Source: Siphonodentalium dalli (Eukaryota; Mollusca; Scaphopoda; Gadilida; Siphonodentaliidae). From it: a DNA stretch of 64,000 nt. Below the pieces are notes generated by a model. It saw only the letters and a list, made by a program, of their open reading frames with translations. It did not search any database and was not told the DNA's origin. The DNA lies in assembly GCA_032622095.1 (NCBI GenBank), contig CP136067.1, forward strand, positions 98,880,707-98,944,706, given 5' to 3'. Both the position numbers and the translations under genes were made by a program. The first letter of the stretch is position 1. Every line of letters starts with the position of its first letter. Positions 1 through 13,333 of the stretch are shown piece after piece.

Positions 1-469
1 AGATATAGATTCTAGATTCGATTTTATTTGTACAATAACAATAAGTATAATTTTACAAATGACATATAATAACAGTTATTGTACATGAGCAGCATGTCCA
101 TAGTTATTCGTCTTCCTGCTGCCCCTAGTATAACACTTACTATACAAAAGATGATGGATGGATTTACGAATATGAACGAACGAAGTATAAATTCTGTTCC
201 AGACTTGAGAAATAGGCGGATGTTGATAAGATTTACAATTATCTATAATTAGCCATAAGGGCAATGTGTTATGTATGCAGGTGTTACCGTCGCCATATAA
301 TTCCTGCTAGGAAGAAATATTACTAAGCAATCAAAGTGACTGGGCGAGATATCCTGGAAGAATTTATATACATGCAGTTTAGGAGCTTCGTATACTATGT
401 GTGCATTTAACTTTGGTGCTGTTGCAACTATAACATGTTTTTAGTGCAATTTACACTATCTTAACAGCT

Positions 470-1995
470 TGATAATATATAATTAGTTAGACTTCTTTTC
501 AAATTATGTCTGTATTTGCAGTCTTTAAATGTTGATCTAGTGCATTCCAAATTTATGGAAAGCGATGTTTTGGGAGTGCTGAAGAAAAACTGGTTCTTGG
601 TGTTTGCATTCTTATGCTATTAGCCCGTCGTGTATTAACATAGTTGAGATATTCGTATGAATTAGTAAACGATCGTTGCGCGTCCAATCATACATAAACA
701 TAGACACATTTACAGTGTGTAGGTCTTGAACTGTTAGTATGCGCTCACGTTTGAAAGGAAGTTCTGTATGGCTTCTGAATTGAGCAATACATAATGTACG
801 GACTGCTTTTTTCTGGAGGGTAAAAATTCGGCTAATTTGGTTGGCATATACCCATACCTGTATGCCATACAATAAGTGGCTATTTACAAAGGAATAGTAA
901 AGTATTTTTCTCGACTTCTTAGGCAGAAAACGTTTGACTTTGTTCAGTGGATAGATAGTGCGGTTGATCTTATTGTGGAATCGATGATACATGATATTCG
1001 AAAGTTAGATTTTCGTCAATTGTGATGCCAAGAAATATAATAGATGTCTCTTGCATTTGACCACCAACTCGGATTATATCGTTGCCATTCAATTTTAATT
1101 TGAAATGTATTTGCTCTTAGAAGGGTTTATTGACGGTCTGTTGCAACAGCACCATTCAAAACATTTTCTCATCTCAGCATTTGCTAATTTTCGCAATCTA
1201 TCGCAGTCATGATCGGATGTATAAAGGGTTGTATCATCCGCGAACGATAGTAGTCGCAAGGATATGGACTGCGGCATGTCGGTGACATAAATCAGAAAAA
1301 TTGTTGGCCCGAGGATTTATCCCTGGGGGACCCCACACGTTACGTTCTTTGTATCTGACTTTGATCCTAGTAATTCCACATATTGTTGCCTTCCCGGCCG
1401 TTAGGTAACTCCTGAACCACTCGTTTGATAACCCTCTGATTCCGTAATGTTCCATTTTTTTCAATAATATATTGTGATTAATGGTATCGAATGCTTTGGA
1501 GAGGTCCAGGAAAATAGCTAATGTTGAGTCCTTAGTTTTTTATCGTTATTTTCGGTCACATAGTTTAGCAGGTGTAATAATGGATGAAATGTTGAGTGTT
1601 TTTTGCCAAATGCCATATTGATTGTCATGTAGAATGTCATGATTTCGAGAGAAATGAAAATAATCATGTTTGCATCAGCTTTTAGAGAAGCTTCGAGAAT
1701 AGGGGGAGAATACTGATTGGTCTGTAATTTTCACTTCGTCATGGGAGCTACTTTTATAAAGAGGAATAACTTTTGCGATTTTCATTTTATCTGGAAATTC
1801 ACCCTGTTTAAAGAACAGATTAAAAATAAACGATAACACACATGCGGTTTCAGTGATGGTAGTTTTCATTAACTTAGATGATATATTATCAACATCGGTG
1901 CTTCTTTTACCAAGAATGTTGTTTGAAACAATGAGCACTTGACTGGTATCAGACTTTTAGGGAGAAAAGTATTTCATTTACATACACCATGAGCA
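470..1995 (-). mobile_element. LINE fragment A, reverse transcriptase part
   Basis: Minus-strand pieces in several frames read [62 protein letters not shown] (the GxxQGSxLGPxLF region, degraded), [10 protein letters not shown] (catalytic YADD variant) and YYSFVNSHLLYGIQVW. They run in the order of a Jockey/CR1-group reverse transcriptase. Many frameshifts and stops make it inactive. It continues at 4590-6073 after an interruption. Confidence 0.8.
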
Positions 1996-4589
1996 TTTTC
2001 AGAAATCCCTTCTGTGTATCATATGGTTTTGGCCATATTGATCCCTACTTGTTCAAGCAGTAGGCCTCACGCTGATCGGTGATCTCTCGATTGAAGGGCT
2101 AGAGGTCTCTTTGTCCACATAGGTGGCTAATTACAAACAGAACGTAAATACACGAAATTGTGGTAGTTACTTTAAATCGTGTTCAACAAGGTTGACTAGT
2201 CCACTAGATTGAGGGTCAACACGGATCTAGGCACTTGCTTCGCTATCAAAACGCAACAGGGCGTTCTACGTGCATGGTAAAAGCGAAACATTATAGCACT
2301 ATGTGGCTTGACTACCAATGAAACTCATTAGAGATTTTTTAGGTCGAAAGGGATTTCTTCGACATACATCAGAAAATCCAGATCTAGAAGCAGGGAGCTT
2401 TGCCACCGATAGTTCTGCCAGTTACCTAATTGTGCTCTCTTGTGAACACTAACACGGTTGAATGATTGTAACCATATCTAACCACGTTTTACATTTCGTC
2501 AGAATCTGTTCACACCGGCATTGTGGGGCTTTTATTTATAGAGTTGGAAATTCCGTTTATTTAAAAGTCGGAACTACGCGACCAGTAGGCCAAGTCCAGT
2601 AAAACGGTTCGTTATAGGTGCTGGTTGTTATTGTTATTTTAACGGAATTCTGAGTTGGTCATTCGCGAAACCAATATATTTTATATTCTATAATTAAAAC
2701 CGTGGGTATATAATATATGATCCTCTTTATGGATATTGTAGGAAGGTAAATTTAGCTAAAGCGGTGGGATATCTTGAAAGACAACACATTTCGGTTTGCG
2801 CTATAACTGCTCAATGTTTTAACGTGTTACACAACGTCTGATAAAAAGAGTTCTATCTGGAATATTCACACTATTTTTTCAGAGAACATGCATAGAGTAA
2901 ACATAGTCCTATCGGACTATCGTAAAGTAGTTCCGTTTAATTTGGGATTAATTAACCCTCAGACTGCCGAAACTGCCGACAATAAATTCGCTTGTTCGTG
3001 TCCCCCGAAAATCAAACTTGCCTGTTTAGAGGTGCCATTTTCGTGGCTAATGGTGATAGAATCACAATTTTCAGTCAAGTTCATGGATAAATTACATTAC
3101 ACTTAATCGGCTTATGTCCGCGGCCATAAACCTGCGTTTTGATAACAATTTATTTGAGACAAACTGTTGCGCGGGTATCAGTCGGCGCTTATCGGTTGAA
3201 GTTATTATGATCGTGCAGCCTGCACGTGCAACAAGTGTTCAAATACAACAGAAGAAAAAAATACTATGTCAAATAAATAACGTGATCAATGGACAGACAA
3301 GTTTCATTTCCGTGGGACACGAAAAAGCGAATTTAATGTCGTCAGTTTCGGCAGTCTGAGGGTTTTAATTAATCTCCTTTACGATATCGCGATAGGACTA
3401 TGTTTACTCTATGTTCTCTGAAAAAAAATGGTGTGAATATTCCCGATAGAACTATTTTTATCAGACGTTTTGTAACACATTAAAACATTGAGCAGTTAGC
3501 GCAATTTTCTGGAATTTCGGACTATTTCGTCTATAAAAATACGATGAGCAACTGAAAATGTTTTTCAACATTCTGGAAGGGGTATATGTCCATGGTATAT
3601 ATGTTTAAAATTTCACGCATAAACTATGACAGATAACAAAGTTATAATTAGTTTTGTAGGCCCACCATAAATCCCCTATAATAAACGCATGCCTCCGTAA
3701 GCACATGGCTTTGCTGTGGATACTTTAGTTCCCAGCATGCATCATTCTCGCTATCTGTAAAATGTCTATGAACAATGGCTGTGCCATGCACTCTTAGGTT
3801 TGATCCGCATTTAGAAGCATTCTGGTGTGGCGAATGAGAAACCTGCAGTAATTTATAAGCCGTAGTTCATTGTAATAATTTGAAGAATTACTTATCTTAA
3901 CGGAATTCATGTAACCAATATATTTTATATTATGATTTATATTTATGGCTAATAATATGATCTTGGTGGCGTTACCATTTCTGACTATGGTTTTCTTGTG
4001 TGTTATAGTCGACGGGTGTCAATCTAAGCGCATATCATGTGCATTGGCGGAATTATTGAAGATCCAATCAGCCACCATCTGGCAATGCGCGATCCCACGT
4101 CAAGACATTTTATGGCGCTAATGGTCAGTCTGGCGATAGACTCGGTGGAGTGAAGATGCCAGTGACTACATTTTGTGGTTAATCCACCTGAGATTCCCGC
4201 CATAGGGCGATGTATATTCCTGGCTCAGCTGCTACAGCCTAATAGTGGTTAATCCACCTATGTCTCGCCACAGATATTGAAATTTTTGCTCAGCTGTTAT
4301 CACTTGAGAATGGTCCACATGCGACCATCGCCATAGTGATTGGTTCTGGGATCGGCTGATATTACTAGTTTTTCTTGTCTTTGCTACTGCATATGGTACT
4401 CACAGAATGACCAGCGCCCCTGATGATGACCCGGTCAATAAATAATAGGTCGAAACAATGAATGGAGCCGCCGAATAAAGTGTGTGATATACCACTTTTG
4501 CGGTTAAATGATGGACATCTATAATCATGGAATAGCGATATAGTGAGCCATTCATTGTTGAGCGCCGACCAGAGGTGATGTAACCTGCT
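1996..4589. other. Block interrupting LINE A, no genes seen
   Basis: This 2.6 kb block separates the two halves of LINE A. Apart from the long inverted-repeat element at 2.75-3.54 kb it has no recognised feature. Confidence 0.55.
2750..3540. mobile_element. Long inverted-repeat element
   Basis: About 165-185-base arms (2795-2980 and 3341-3506) are imperfect inverted copies: GCGCTATAACTGCTCAATG, GTCTGATAAAAAGAGTTCTA, ACATAGTCCTATCGGACTAT and CTCAGACTGCCGAAACTG recur in reverse. The 360-base loop has two short open frames without recognisable domains. No terminal duplication could be fixed. Confidence 0.7.
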
Positions 4590-6073
4590 GTGTCAGACTT
4601 TTTAGGTAGAAAAGGATTTCATTTACATACACTATGAAATATATAGAATGATTTAGAATGTGTATTAGTTAGGTAATCTGTAAACGCTTTGTTTGAATTA
4701 GATGGTACTTCGTCACTAGTTTTCTGTCCTATTTGCGAGAAATAGCCATTAAAAGCTTTAGCAATTTCTATTGGTTTTGAAATAATTTTGTCACCGTGAA
4801 AGATCCGTTTTGGTAATTGTGGAACACTACTTGACAGCTTGATTGCATTTTTCAGGTTGGCCCATGTTTTTCTCATATCCATTTTATTCTCATAGAGGGT
4901 CTTCTCAGAATATAACTGTTTACTTTTTCTTTTCAGCTGACTGTAAATACGACAGTATGATTTGTTTTTTTCGTTATTTAGTTCCGTTGGATTGTTATGT
5001 TTTTTTTACAAGAAGTTTATTTTTTGTTACTGACGAGTTAATCAGGCCCCTTGTCATCCAAGGCTCTCTTCTGATAAACTTTTTTGGAGGTTTGAAGTTA
5101 TGCAACGGGAAAAATTCATTAAATGCCCATATGTAGATGGATAAGAAAATGTCATACGCTTGATTCGCCGAAGAACAATTGTATAAGCATTCAAAGTCTT
5201 GTTGTTGCAGGATATTTTTGAATATAGCGATTTTTTTTTACTCACTATTCTGGTAAGGTTATTATCATGACTCTCGTCTGAGTTATCTACACCACTATTT
5301 ACAGAATAAAACGTTGCGAGATGGTCGGAAACATCAGAGAGTATTATCCCCGCAGTGGCGTGTGATACAAGTTTGTTGGTGTAAATGTGATCGATCAGCG
5401 TTGCTGAATGATTAGTAATTCGTGTCGGGGTAAAAACCCATTCTCAGATATTATATCGATAAAATCACCCGTTTTTGGCATGAGACTTAAAATACAATAG
5501 ATCGATATTGAAATCACCTTATAAATAAGCATCGGTTTCGGTGTCGTTTAAATGTTACACAATTTTTGTAATTTAGGAGGAAAAAATATATATATATGCT
5601 CTCGGTGCAGTTTTTGGTCTATAAATAGAGCCGACAACAAATGGTTTTGATTTTCGTCATGCATCTAGTTCAATAAATAGGGTCTCAATTACATGTGGTA
5701 TGAATATAAACAGATCATGTCGGACCTTATGCGAGAATATAACTTTTATAAAAATCCCGACGCCACTTCGTCCATCATCATTATCGGGTCGCGTATTAGT
5801 CAATAGATTGTGATATCCTGGTAGAGAATAACCTTCTTCAACTCTAAATATTTCTGTCAGTGCTATTGCGTCAATCGAATTTCCAGGGCTATCAATATCG
5901 GCTAAAAGATCTAAAACGGAATCCCAGTTTGCATTTAAGCTGCGACAGTTTAGACCAAGCATAACTAAATTAGCTTTTGATGCTGCCATTTTGTTTTTAA
6001 AAAAGAAAATATACTCAAAATATACGACATCCACAAAGTCCAAGCGGCTGTTTTCATGCATGATTGGTATCAT
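4590..6073 (-). mobile_element. LINE fragment A, endonuclease part
   Basis: Reads MLGLNCRSLNANWDSVL, DAIALTEIF, RSGVGIFIKV: the start of an AP-type endonuclease, followed downstream by RKTWANLKNAIKLSSSV and IAKAFNGYFSQIGQKTS, the linker before the reverse transcriptase. The element is broken by frameshifts. It is separated from its 3' part by 1996-4589, and both edges carry a similar 43-base sequence. Confidence 0.78.
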
Positions 6074-6748
6074 ATGCGCTTAATAGAATCATTCACCGAC
6101 ATGTTTACCAAACGCAAAAACGGACCAGACACCCGGCAAAAGCACCCACTATTTTTTTTTAAACCAAGAACATCTTGGTCCCAACAACTACCATTCCATT
6201 CTTATCCAACTACATGGAACAACTTGGATAATGAATTTACATCATACCAAACCAGACACACATTCAAACGCCGTGTACATGCCGATTGCATTAAAAAATA
6301 TGCTGCAACAATTAAATGCAACAATCAAAGATGTCCCGACTGTGTGGTAGCTCGTCAATAGTGTAACCTCCCGTACATATATCGCAATCTACAACCTCAC
6401 TCAGCACACTCCTACTCGACTTCCAAAGAACATGACACTGACAAGAAAGAGACAAACCATCGAGTAACCAATAAACGATTTATATATACGTATACCCTCC
6501 ATTATATAATTATATAATCCTATAAATGCAACCATTATGTAATACATAATTTCATAGCCGTGCATTGTACAATAAATCTTGACCGCCTATATATGTTAAC
6601 ATTTATTCATCTCTAAGGGGGTGACAGTAAGACAGTCTAGCCTGACTATGCCACCCCCTCGAATATACATTACAATATTTGTCAAATGTATTATGTATTA
6701 ATTATTATATGTATATTGAAATAAAATATCCTATCCTATCCTATCCTT
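6056..6748 (+). mobile_element. 5'-truncated LINE 3' end with (TATCC)n tail
   Basis: An open frame reads FHSYPTTWNNLDNEFTSY, then HTFKRRVHADCIKK and NNQRCPDC, the C-terminal tail of a LINE reverse transcriptase polyprotein. A 3' region of about 380 bases with a GGGGGTGACAGT...CCACCCCC stem follows, ending in AATAAAATATCCTATCCTAT. Short-unit tails of this type mark the 3' end of CR1/L2-like elements. Confidence 0.75.
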
Positions 6749-8099
6749 TCAATTGGGATGGGCATAGTAATCACATGAATGCCTTATTAGGCTATATGGT
6801 GACATATTGTTGGTTGCGTCGTCCGTAATGTCAATGTGTAATTCGTTAAATATTGATGCAAAGTTGAAAGAGTTATCTCCCTGCATTTCGCCAAGTGTAA
6901 TCTTATCCGCTGTCATATATTCTCGTTATGAAGATGGAGTTATTTCTCTTGCCCTGACTCATAAGGATTTCTCGGTTAATTGATTCAAGAATAGACAGGT
7001 GAACATCATTGATGTTGATGATCTGGATTGTGTGATCTTAGTTGGTACCAGTGGGATCCGCATGAGATATAACGGGCGGCTGCCGACTGGTTACTCAACG
7101 AATTGTGGTATTTCACTAGTCACCTGTGTTGTGAGATAGCAACAACTGATACCGGGTACTAAAATAGATTTAATATATCAAAAATAATGCATTTCAACGC
7201 AACAATAACATTTATAACAACCAATAACGTGTTCACAACCATGATAATAATGAAGTAGGCATGAAATAAAAAGGAAACATATAATATAGATCGGCGTGCA
7301 CAATTAATGGAACTGTAACAAGAATACGCTCATGAATATGGAAGAACGAGGATGGCCAGCATCCAGTCTAATAAAAAATGGACCATATTTTCATATCAAT
7401 CAACTTACGGTCTAGGGACTCCCATAGAAGAAATTATTATTTCAAACGGGAGTAATCTCGCCAATGAAATTACTGGCTTATCGAAGAATGCGATTCTCGA
7501 CCGATCAATTGCTTCCTGCAAAACTATAAATTATTCACGCTTTGGCACTTATTCACAAGCGTCGTCCAAATTGACGGAATGCTGCTAAAGATAAGTATTA
7601 CGGAAAGCGGACGTGATGGCGAAAGCGAGGCCGGACAAATGGAATACTCTCGTAACGCTTTGGAGGAATCGGAAGCAGTATTAGGTGCATGGACATATTC
7701 AGAAACATACTTGCCGAAGGTCAGCGGCCATATAAGCTTAACCCTCTCTTCACTAAATGGCTTCTCCCATTCAGTTGTAAAAGTATCCATTGGAATGACC
7801 TGTTATCAATTTGGAGGGATGTGCGGGATCACGACAGACAGGTAAAAAGATAATAAAGCGCAGACAGATTCAATTTTGTTCGAGTGAAATGTGCAGATAA
7901 CAAGGTCAAGCAACGACCCGTGGTCGTTTCTCAAACTTATTATCTTAAGATTTCATGAGGGAGCTACCCGTCAATGAGTATGTAGTATAAACAGGGTTAT
8001 TCAGAGAGCATTAGAATTCATCATGTGGACCCGAGGCGTCATAATTGAACACAGATGGTTAATTGATGAAATACTTCAGAGAATTGTGAAGCTAATATA
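6749..8099. other. Intergenic, no gene seen
   Basis: Contains a dispersed repeat (ACTAAATGGCTTCTCCCATT, CAGTTGTAAAAGTAT through CCCGTCAATGAGTATGTAGT) also found at 9.8, 10.5 and 20.9-21.1 kb. The open frames at 7352-7845 fall in or beside it and are not supported as genes. Confidence 0.6.
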
Positions 8100-8640
8100 G
8101 TCCGCGTAATGATTAGTATTGTGATCGTAGTCCATATAATGACTGCCGGAACATAACCATGTAATGATTACCAGTGATAACGTAATCCATATCATGATTG
8201 CTGGTGCTAATATAATCCATGTAATGATTACTAGTGTGACTATAACCATGTAATGATTACTAGTGTGAATATAAACATGTCATGATTACCAGTGTGAATA
8301 TAACCATGCAATGATTACTAATTGTGAAAATAATCCACGTAATGATTACTAGTGTTAATGTAATCATTGTGGTGATTACTAGTGTGAATATAACCATGTG
8401 ATGATTACTAGTGTGAATATAACCATGTATTGGCTCTATTGAGTACTGGTGTGAATATAACCATGTCATGATTACTAATGTTAATATAATCCATGTAATG
8501 TTTACTAATGTTAACATAATTCATGTAATGATTAGTAATGTTAACATAACCCATGTAATGTTTACTAATGTTAACATAATCCATGTAGTGATTACTAATG
8601 TTAATATAATCCATGTAATGATTACTAATGATCCAGTGTG
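8100..8640. repeat. Minisatellite, unit about 30 bases
   Basis: About 17 imperfect units of the type CCATGTAATGATTACTAGTG, TGAATATAA. The second half uses a variant with ATGTTAATATAAT. Open frames across it are repeat translations. Confidence 0.9.
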
Positions 8641-8900
8641 GATAAGGGTGCCACCCTACCACCCGAATCCTTAATCCCAGTTAACAAGGAGGGTGAATCT
8701 TTCGTACCATTTAACGGGGATGGGCAAATCCTTAATACTGTTTAACCGAGATTTGTGAATCCTGCTTCTCAGTTAAAAGGAGGGGTTAATCCTTAATACC
8801 AGTTAACAGGAAGGGGGATCCTTAATACCAGTTAACAAGGGGGACGAATCTTAATAACAGTTAACAAAAGGTGGCTGAATCCTGCGTACAAGTTGAGATA
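8640..8900. repeat. Minisatellite with TACCAGTTAAC core
   Basis: Six or seven units of about 38 bases with AATCCTTAATACCAGTTAAC, AAGGAGGGG. The core TACCAGTTAAC is the reverse complement of GTTAACTGGTA in the array at 48.9-49.5 kb, so the two arrays may share an origin. Confidence 0.8.
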
Positions 8901-9604
8901 TGGAATATATATTTAGTAATGTTACTCTAAGTGCATAGTGTTCACACATTTGATGAAGCAGTATCATTAGCTTAAAGTTACTCATCAAGAGATATTGGAC
9001 TAATACATCATACATTTCATCGAAATATATCATTTAGATTGGAAAACAATCAGAATGTGTGTAATGCTGTGTTACAAACGCTGCATACGAACCTGTGTTC
9101 CTGTGAGTCCTGAATACCAGTTATGTTGTGCACATGATAAATGTAACGCTCTTGGTATAACTCTGTCAAAATTACATACTCATTGACGAGTATGTATGAA
9201 TCATGGGTATTAATCTCGGGGACCACATAAACGTTTCCTGTATCCCGCGTACCGAACGTACCGTGACACCTTAACGAATGATAAGCATTAATATTGAAAT
9301 GACATGAACAATAATGTTATGCAAATAAACAAGTAACAAATTTGTCCAGCAAATTGTCCAGCAAATTTGTTTTGTCAACAAAATAAACGGCAATACAATA
9401 ACATTTTATAATGTTTACATGAGTTAATTTATCATATGATACGAATATACACGTAATGATGGTGTGAGCTCAAATTCAATTTGATGCAAGTATTTTGGTA
9501 TACAATTCTACATTTTATGAACCGAAATATTGGGCTTATTTTGATGATTTATAATTATTGTTGAACACTCCGTTATTATATAATAGACGAGCGATATATT
9601 CCAA

Positions 9605-9690
9605 AACAACAAAAAACTCCATATCAGCAAAAGCAACAAAACTCCATATCAGTAAAAGCAACAAAACTCCATATCAGCAAACGGAAACTT
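9605..9690. repeat. Short tandem repeat, unit 25 bases
   Basis: Three copies of AACAAAACTCCATATCAGCA with small differences. Confidence 0.8.
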
Positions 9691-10714
9691 GCCATTACGT
9701 TATTACATTTGACTGAATTCATCCCCAGTATAAATACGGGAATTATTCTTCCAATATATGGTTTAGGACCATCTATATGTAACAACAATTAGCCCTTCCT
9801 TTACTAAGTTTCTTTTCCCATTCAGTTATAAATGTATACATTGGAACAGTCTATAATTCAGTTGGCGGGGTCTTCAGTAAAAAATAAGCAGACGACAGAT
9901 AATAAAAGTGCAGAAGTCCTATTTTAGGGAAATGTTCAGATAATAAGTTCAACAAACGACCCGCGTTTGTTAACTGGGTATTTTCCAAGGGATAACTAGT
10001 CGTCAATACGTATTTGGTATCAGTTAAGTTGTTCATTTGTGTACAATTGTGAGCGTTATTGCGTTGAGAAGGATGCCTCATGTTGTGTGAATCTAAATGG
10101 GACCACTGGTGAATCCACACGTGGAAAGACCAAAATCCATTTATTGTTTGACAAATCCAGAATTATTGAGGTGTTGCTACTCCGAACGGCGACAAATCAA
10201 TATAGATCAACGCAAATCAACGCGACGTGTGGTATACTGTCACAGTACATGTGGACATTTGTGAACATGTTAATACCAGTCCTGATTTAGTTAAGATATT
10301 TTGCATTCAACATTAACAATTTAAATACCAAATACTAATTGGCGTTTTAGTTAATCCATACGAAATGCTCAACTTATCTGAACATTTCCTACCAATGACT
10401 GGAATTCCTTCTGCACTTTCTATTGGCTGGTGTCGGTTCATTATACCTTAACATACCTCCGAATGATTAAAGACCATTCCAATTGTATGACTTGAATAAC
10501 CAATTATATCTCCCATTCCGTTATAAAAGTATGCTTTGGTAGGGTCCATTGTTCAGGGGAGTTCAGATAGCAACAGTAGACGACAGGCACAACAAACAGA
10601 CAATGCAAGGGCAGAATGATTGTCATTGTCTCACTACTGGAAAGAATTATGAATAGATAATATTATTCGCGCAATGAACTACTGCCAGCAGGAATTACGG
10701 ATAGCTAATAGTAG

Positions 10715-11155
10715 TATCATATCACAACAATCTCACCGATATTCAATATGTAATTAATTGAATGTGATACCTATGTAACCAATACATCCTCTCTCAGTCA
10801 TATAACAACAATCTCACATATATTCACTATATAATGCATCGAATGTGATACTGATGTAACAAATACCTCCTATATCTCATACATATCACAATAATCTCAC
10901 ATATATTCACTATATAATGAATTGAATGTGACACAGATGTAACCAACACATATTCTCTCTCATACATATCATTACAATCTCAGATATTCACTATATAATG
11001 AATTGAATGTGAAAATTATGTAACAAATACCTCTGCTCTCTCAGACATATAACAACAATATCACCGACATTCATTATGTAATGAATTGAATGTGATACCT
11101 ATGTAACCAATACATCTTCTATCTCGGACATATCACAACAATCTCATCGATCTTC
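10715..11155. repeat. Tandem repeat, unit about 78 bases
   Basis: Six units with CACAACAATCTCACCGATAT, TCA(A)TATGTAATTAATTGAA and TGTGATACCTATGTAACCAA. The array ends about 130 bases from the stop codon of the polythreonine exon. Confidence 0.85.
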
Positions 11156-11282
11156 ATGCGTTCCACGTGCCAAAAATTTTATATTGCTTTTAATATGAAA
11201 CCTCACGCAGAGAGTACCATGTACTGCTGAGTGTCAACTGATCTCCAATGTCTGGTGCAAACTGCGGGAGAGGATTACATGA

Positions 11283-11904
11283 TCAAACGATCATGCACAA
11301 CAAGACAGTAACTGCGGCAACAACAGATGTGAAAAGGCCTGCCCGGGAGTCACACGCCAAAGAAGTGTTGTTACTCCTGTCGGATGTAGTCCGTGCTGTA
11401 GTCGCCGTTGCGGGTATTGTAGTGGCTGTTGTTCTGGTCGTTTTTCTCGTTGTTGTCGTTTTTGATGTTGTGGACGTTTCCGGTCCATATGTGCATATTC
11501 TGCAACAATACCAGGCGTAGTCTGCACAGAAATGTTCTTGTGCATAACGATATCTACACCAGTTTGGATTATTGTCCACACATGTTTTTGTTGTGGGCGT
11601 GATGGATATGGTCGTGGTCGTCGTAGTTGTCGTGGTTGTTGTCGTTGTTGTAGTTGTTGTTGTCGTCGTTTTAGTTGTTGTTGTTGTTGGTGTGATAGTA
11701 GTAGTCGTAGTTGTAGCTTCCCTGAGATCCCTACACGACTTACAACAGAAATATTCAAGTAAATCGCAAACATCAGAATTTGTATCAGCTGTTGAGCAAT
11801 AGGTTGCACTGTAATCAACGCATTGGCCTGGTGTTGTTGTCATTGTTGTAGTGGTGGTTGTTGTTGTTGTCGTCGTCGTCGTCGTTGTCGTTGTTGTCGT
11901 TGTT

Positions 11905-11975
<71 letters not shown>

Positions 11976-12379
11976 TGTTGTCGTTGTTGTGGTCGTTGTT
12001 GTTGTTGTTGTTGTTGTAGTTGTCGTTGTGGTTGTTGTGGTTGTAGTTGTCGTGGTCGTTGTTGTCGTTGTCGTTGTTGTTGTTGTTGTAGTGGTTGTTG
12101 GTGTGGTGGTGGTAGTAGTAGTCGTAGTCGTTGTTGTAGTTGTAGCTTCCCTGAGATCCCTACAAGACTTACAACAGAAATCTTCATAAAGATCGCAAAC
12201 ATCAGAATTTGTATTTGCCGTTGAGCAGTAGGCTGCATTGTAATCAATGCATGGGGCTGGTGTTGTTGTCATGGTTTCCAGCTTGCTGCATGTACTACAG
12301 CACACGCTGCTATATGTGGCACAAATACTACTGTCGGATGATGCACGACTGCAGTAGTTGGGGAACATGTCAGAACAGC
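11283..12379 (-). CDS. Possible alternative last exon: cysteine modules on a polythreonine stalk
   Basis: After the acceptor CTCATTTCAG this exon has a 364-codon open frame entered in phase 1, exactly as exon 16 is. It encodes CSDMFPNYC to VCCSTCS, a second module (CIDYNAAYCSTANTNSDVCD to FCCKSCRDL), about 100 almost uninterrupted threonines, a third module nearly identical to the second, a Thr-rich stretch, a fourth (CVDNNPNWCRYRYA to YCCRICT), another Thr/Ser linker and a hydrophobic C-terminus (GLFTSVVAAVTVLLCMIV). The threonine tract would be a heavily O-glycosylated mucin-like stalk. I found no signal-peptide exon between here and 17926, so it may be an alternative end of the protease gene; the other choice is a separate gene with unseen exons. 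The tract is coded by mixed ACN triplets, in part a pure ACT run. Confidence 0.7.
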
Positions 12380-13172
12380 CTGAAATGAGAAACGACATAC
12401 ACGTGACTTGGCATGCAGACGATAACACATGCACGCATACAATAATATTTAGATAGCCAGTCTGGGTTACACGAAAATCATGTTCGGTGACTGTTCAACT
12501 GCCAATTGAGTCACCCGCTCTTACCACAACAGCACAGACCATAACATGAACACAAGGTCACACATTGTTGACCTATCCTGACCTAATCAATAAAAGCAGT
12601 CAGCAGAATAATTGGGCATGCTTTTCAATGTTCAGTCGAATTTCAACTTAATCCAGATATTTTTATCGTGATTGTTGCTAAGTGCTTGGAAATCTTATAT
12701 TTGGCTGATTTAATGTGCTGACTGGAATAGTCTCAAATTCTCAGCAGATTTCGTGAAAATAAATCAGAATACATCCAGCTTATTTATGGGAATACATCAT
12801 CAAAAAGCTATATAAATAAAAGTAATGCAATGAGTGGGTATATCGTGTATGTGTTATTTGGTATTATGGCGCTTCTCACTAAATGTGCCCCGACAATAAC
12901 AGCGCCGTTTCCCACGAAAGCACGCACACCCACAACATTAATTTATTAAGTAATACACATGTATGTATACCATGTTATATTTCGATTGTGCGTGCGCGTT
13001 TTAAGTGTTGAGTAACATAAGTATTCAATAATAGTTAATGGAGTTAATAACTAGCATATATTGTGTATAACACATGACAGTACAGTATGACAATCTAGCA
13101 ATTTACAGTGCACGATTATTCAATTCAATATTGTGCACATGGCATAGCTAGTACACTCACGGGGAAATTCAA

Positions 13173-13333
13173 ATAAGGATTAACTGTCATGTGGACTGTT
13201 TTTATGGAGATGTAACGGTGAGGTAAGTGGACATAACTTGTGTAAAACCCAAAGGGTTTTACATACAAGTTATGTCCACTTACCTCACCGTTACATCTCC
13301 ATAAAAATAGTCCACATGACAGTTAATCCTTAT
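13173..13333. repeat. Near-perfect 160-base palindrome
   Basis: Arms of about 78 bases (ATAAGGATTAACTGTCATGT to GTAAAACCC, and back) meet at a 3-base loop (AAA) with only a few mismatches. Such a structure suggests a hairpin element or a very recent inverted duplication. Confidence 0.85.

Noticed and set aside
2888-3359. Two short frames inside the long inverted-repeat element
   Set aside because: They overlap the arms and loop and show no domain; likely chance.
8100-8640. CRISPR-like direct repeats
   Set aside because: No unique spacers, and the window is plainly eukaryotic; the same applies to the arrays at 49, 51.5 and 53 kb.
8260-8674. Repeated MDYVNISNHY-type frames
   Set aside because: Minisatellite translations.
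11823-12247. Polyvaline, polycysteine/serine and polyleucine/glutamine frames
   Set aside because: Other-frame and antisense readings of the threonine-coding repeat; only the minus frame with flanking cysteine modules makes sense.
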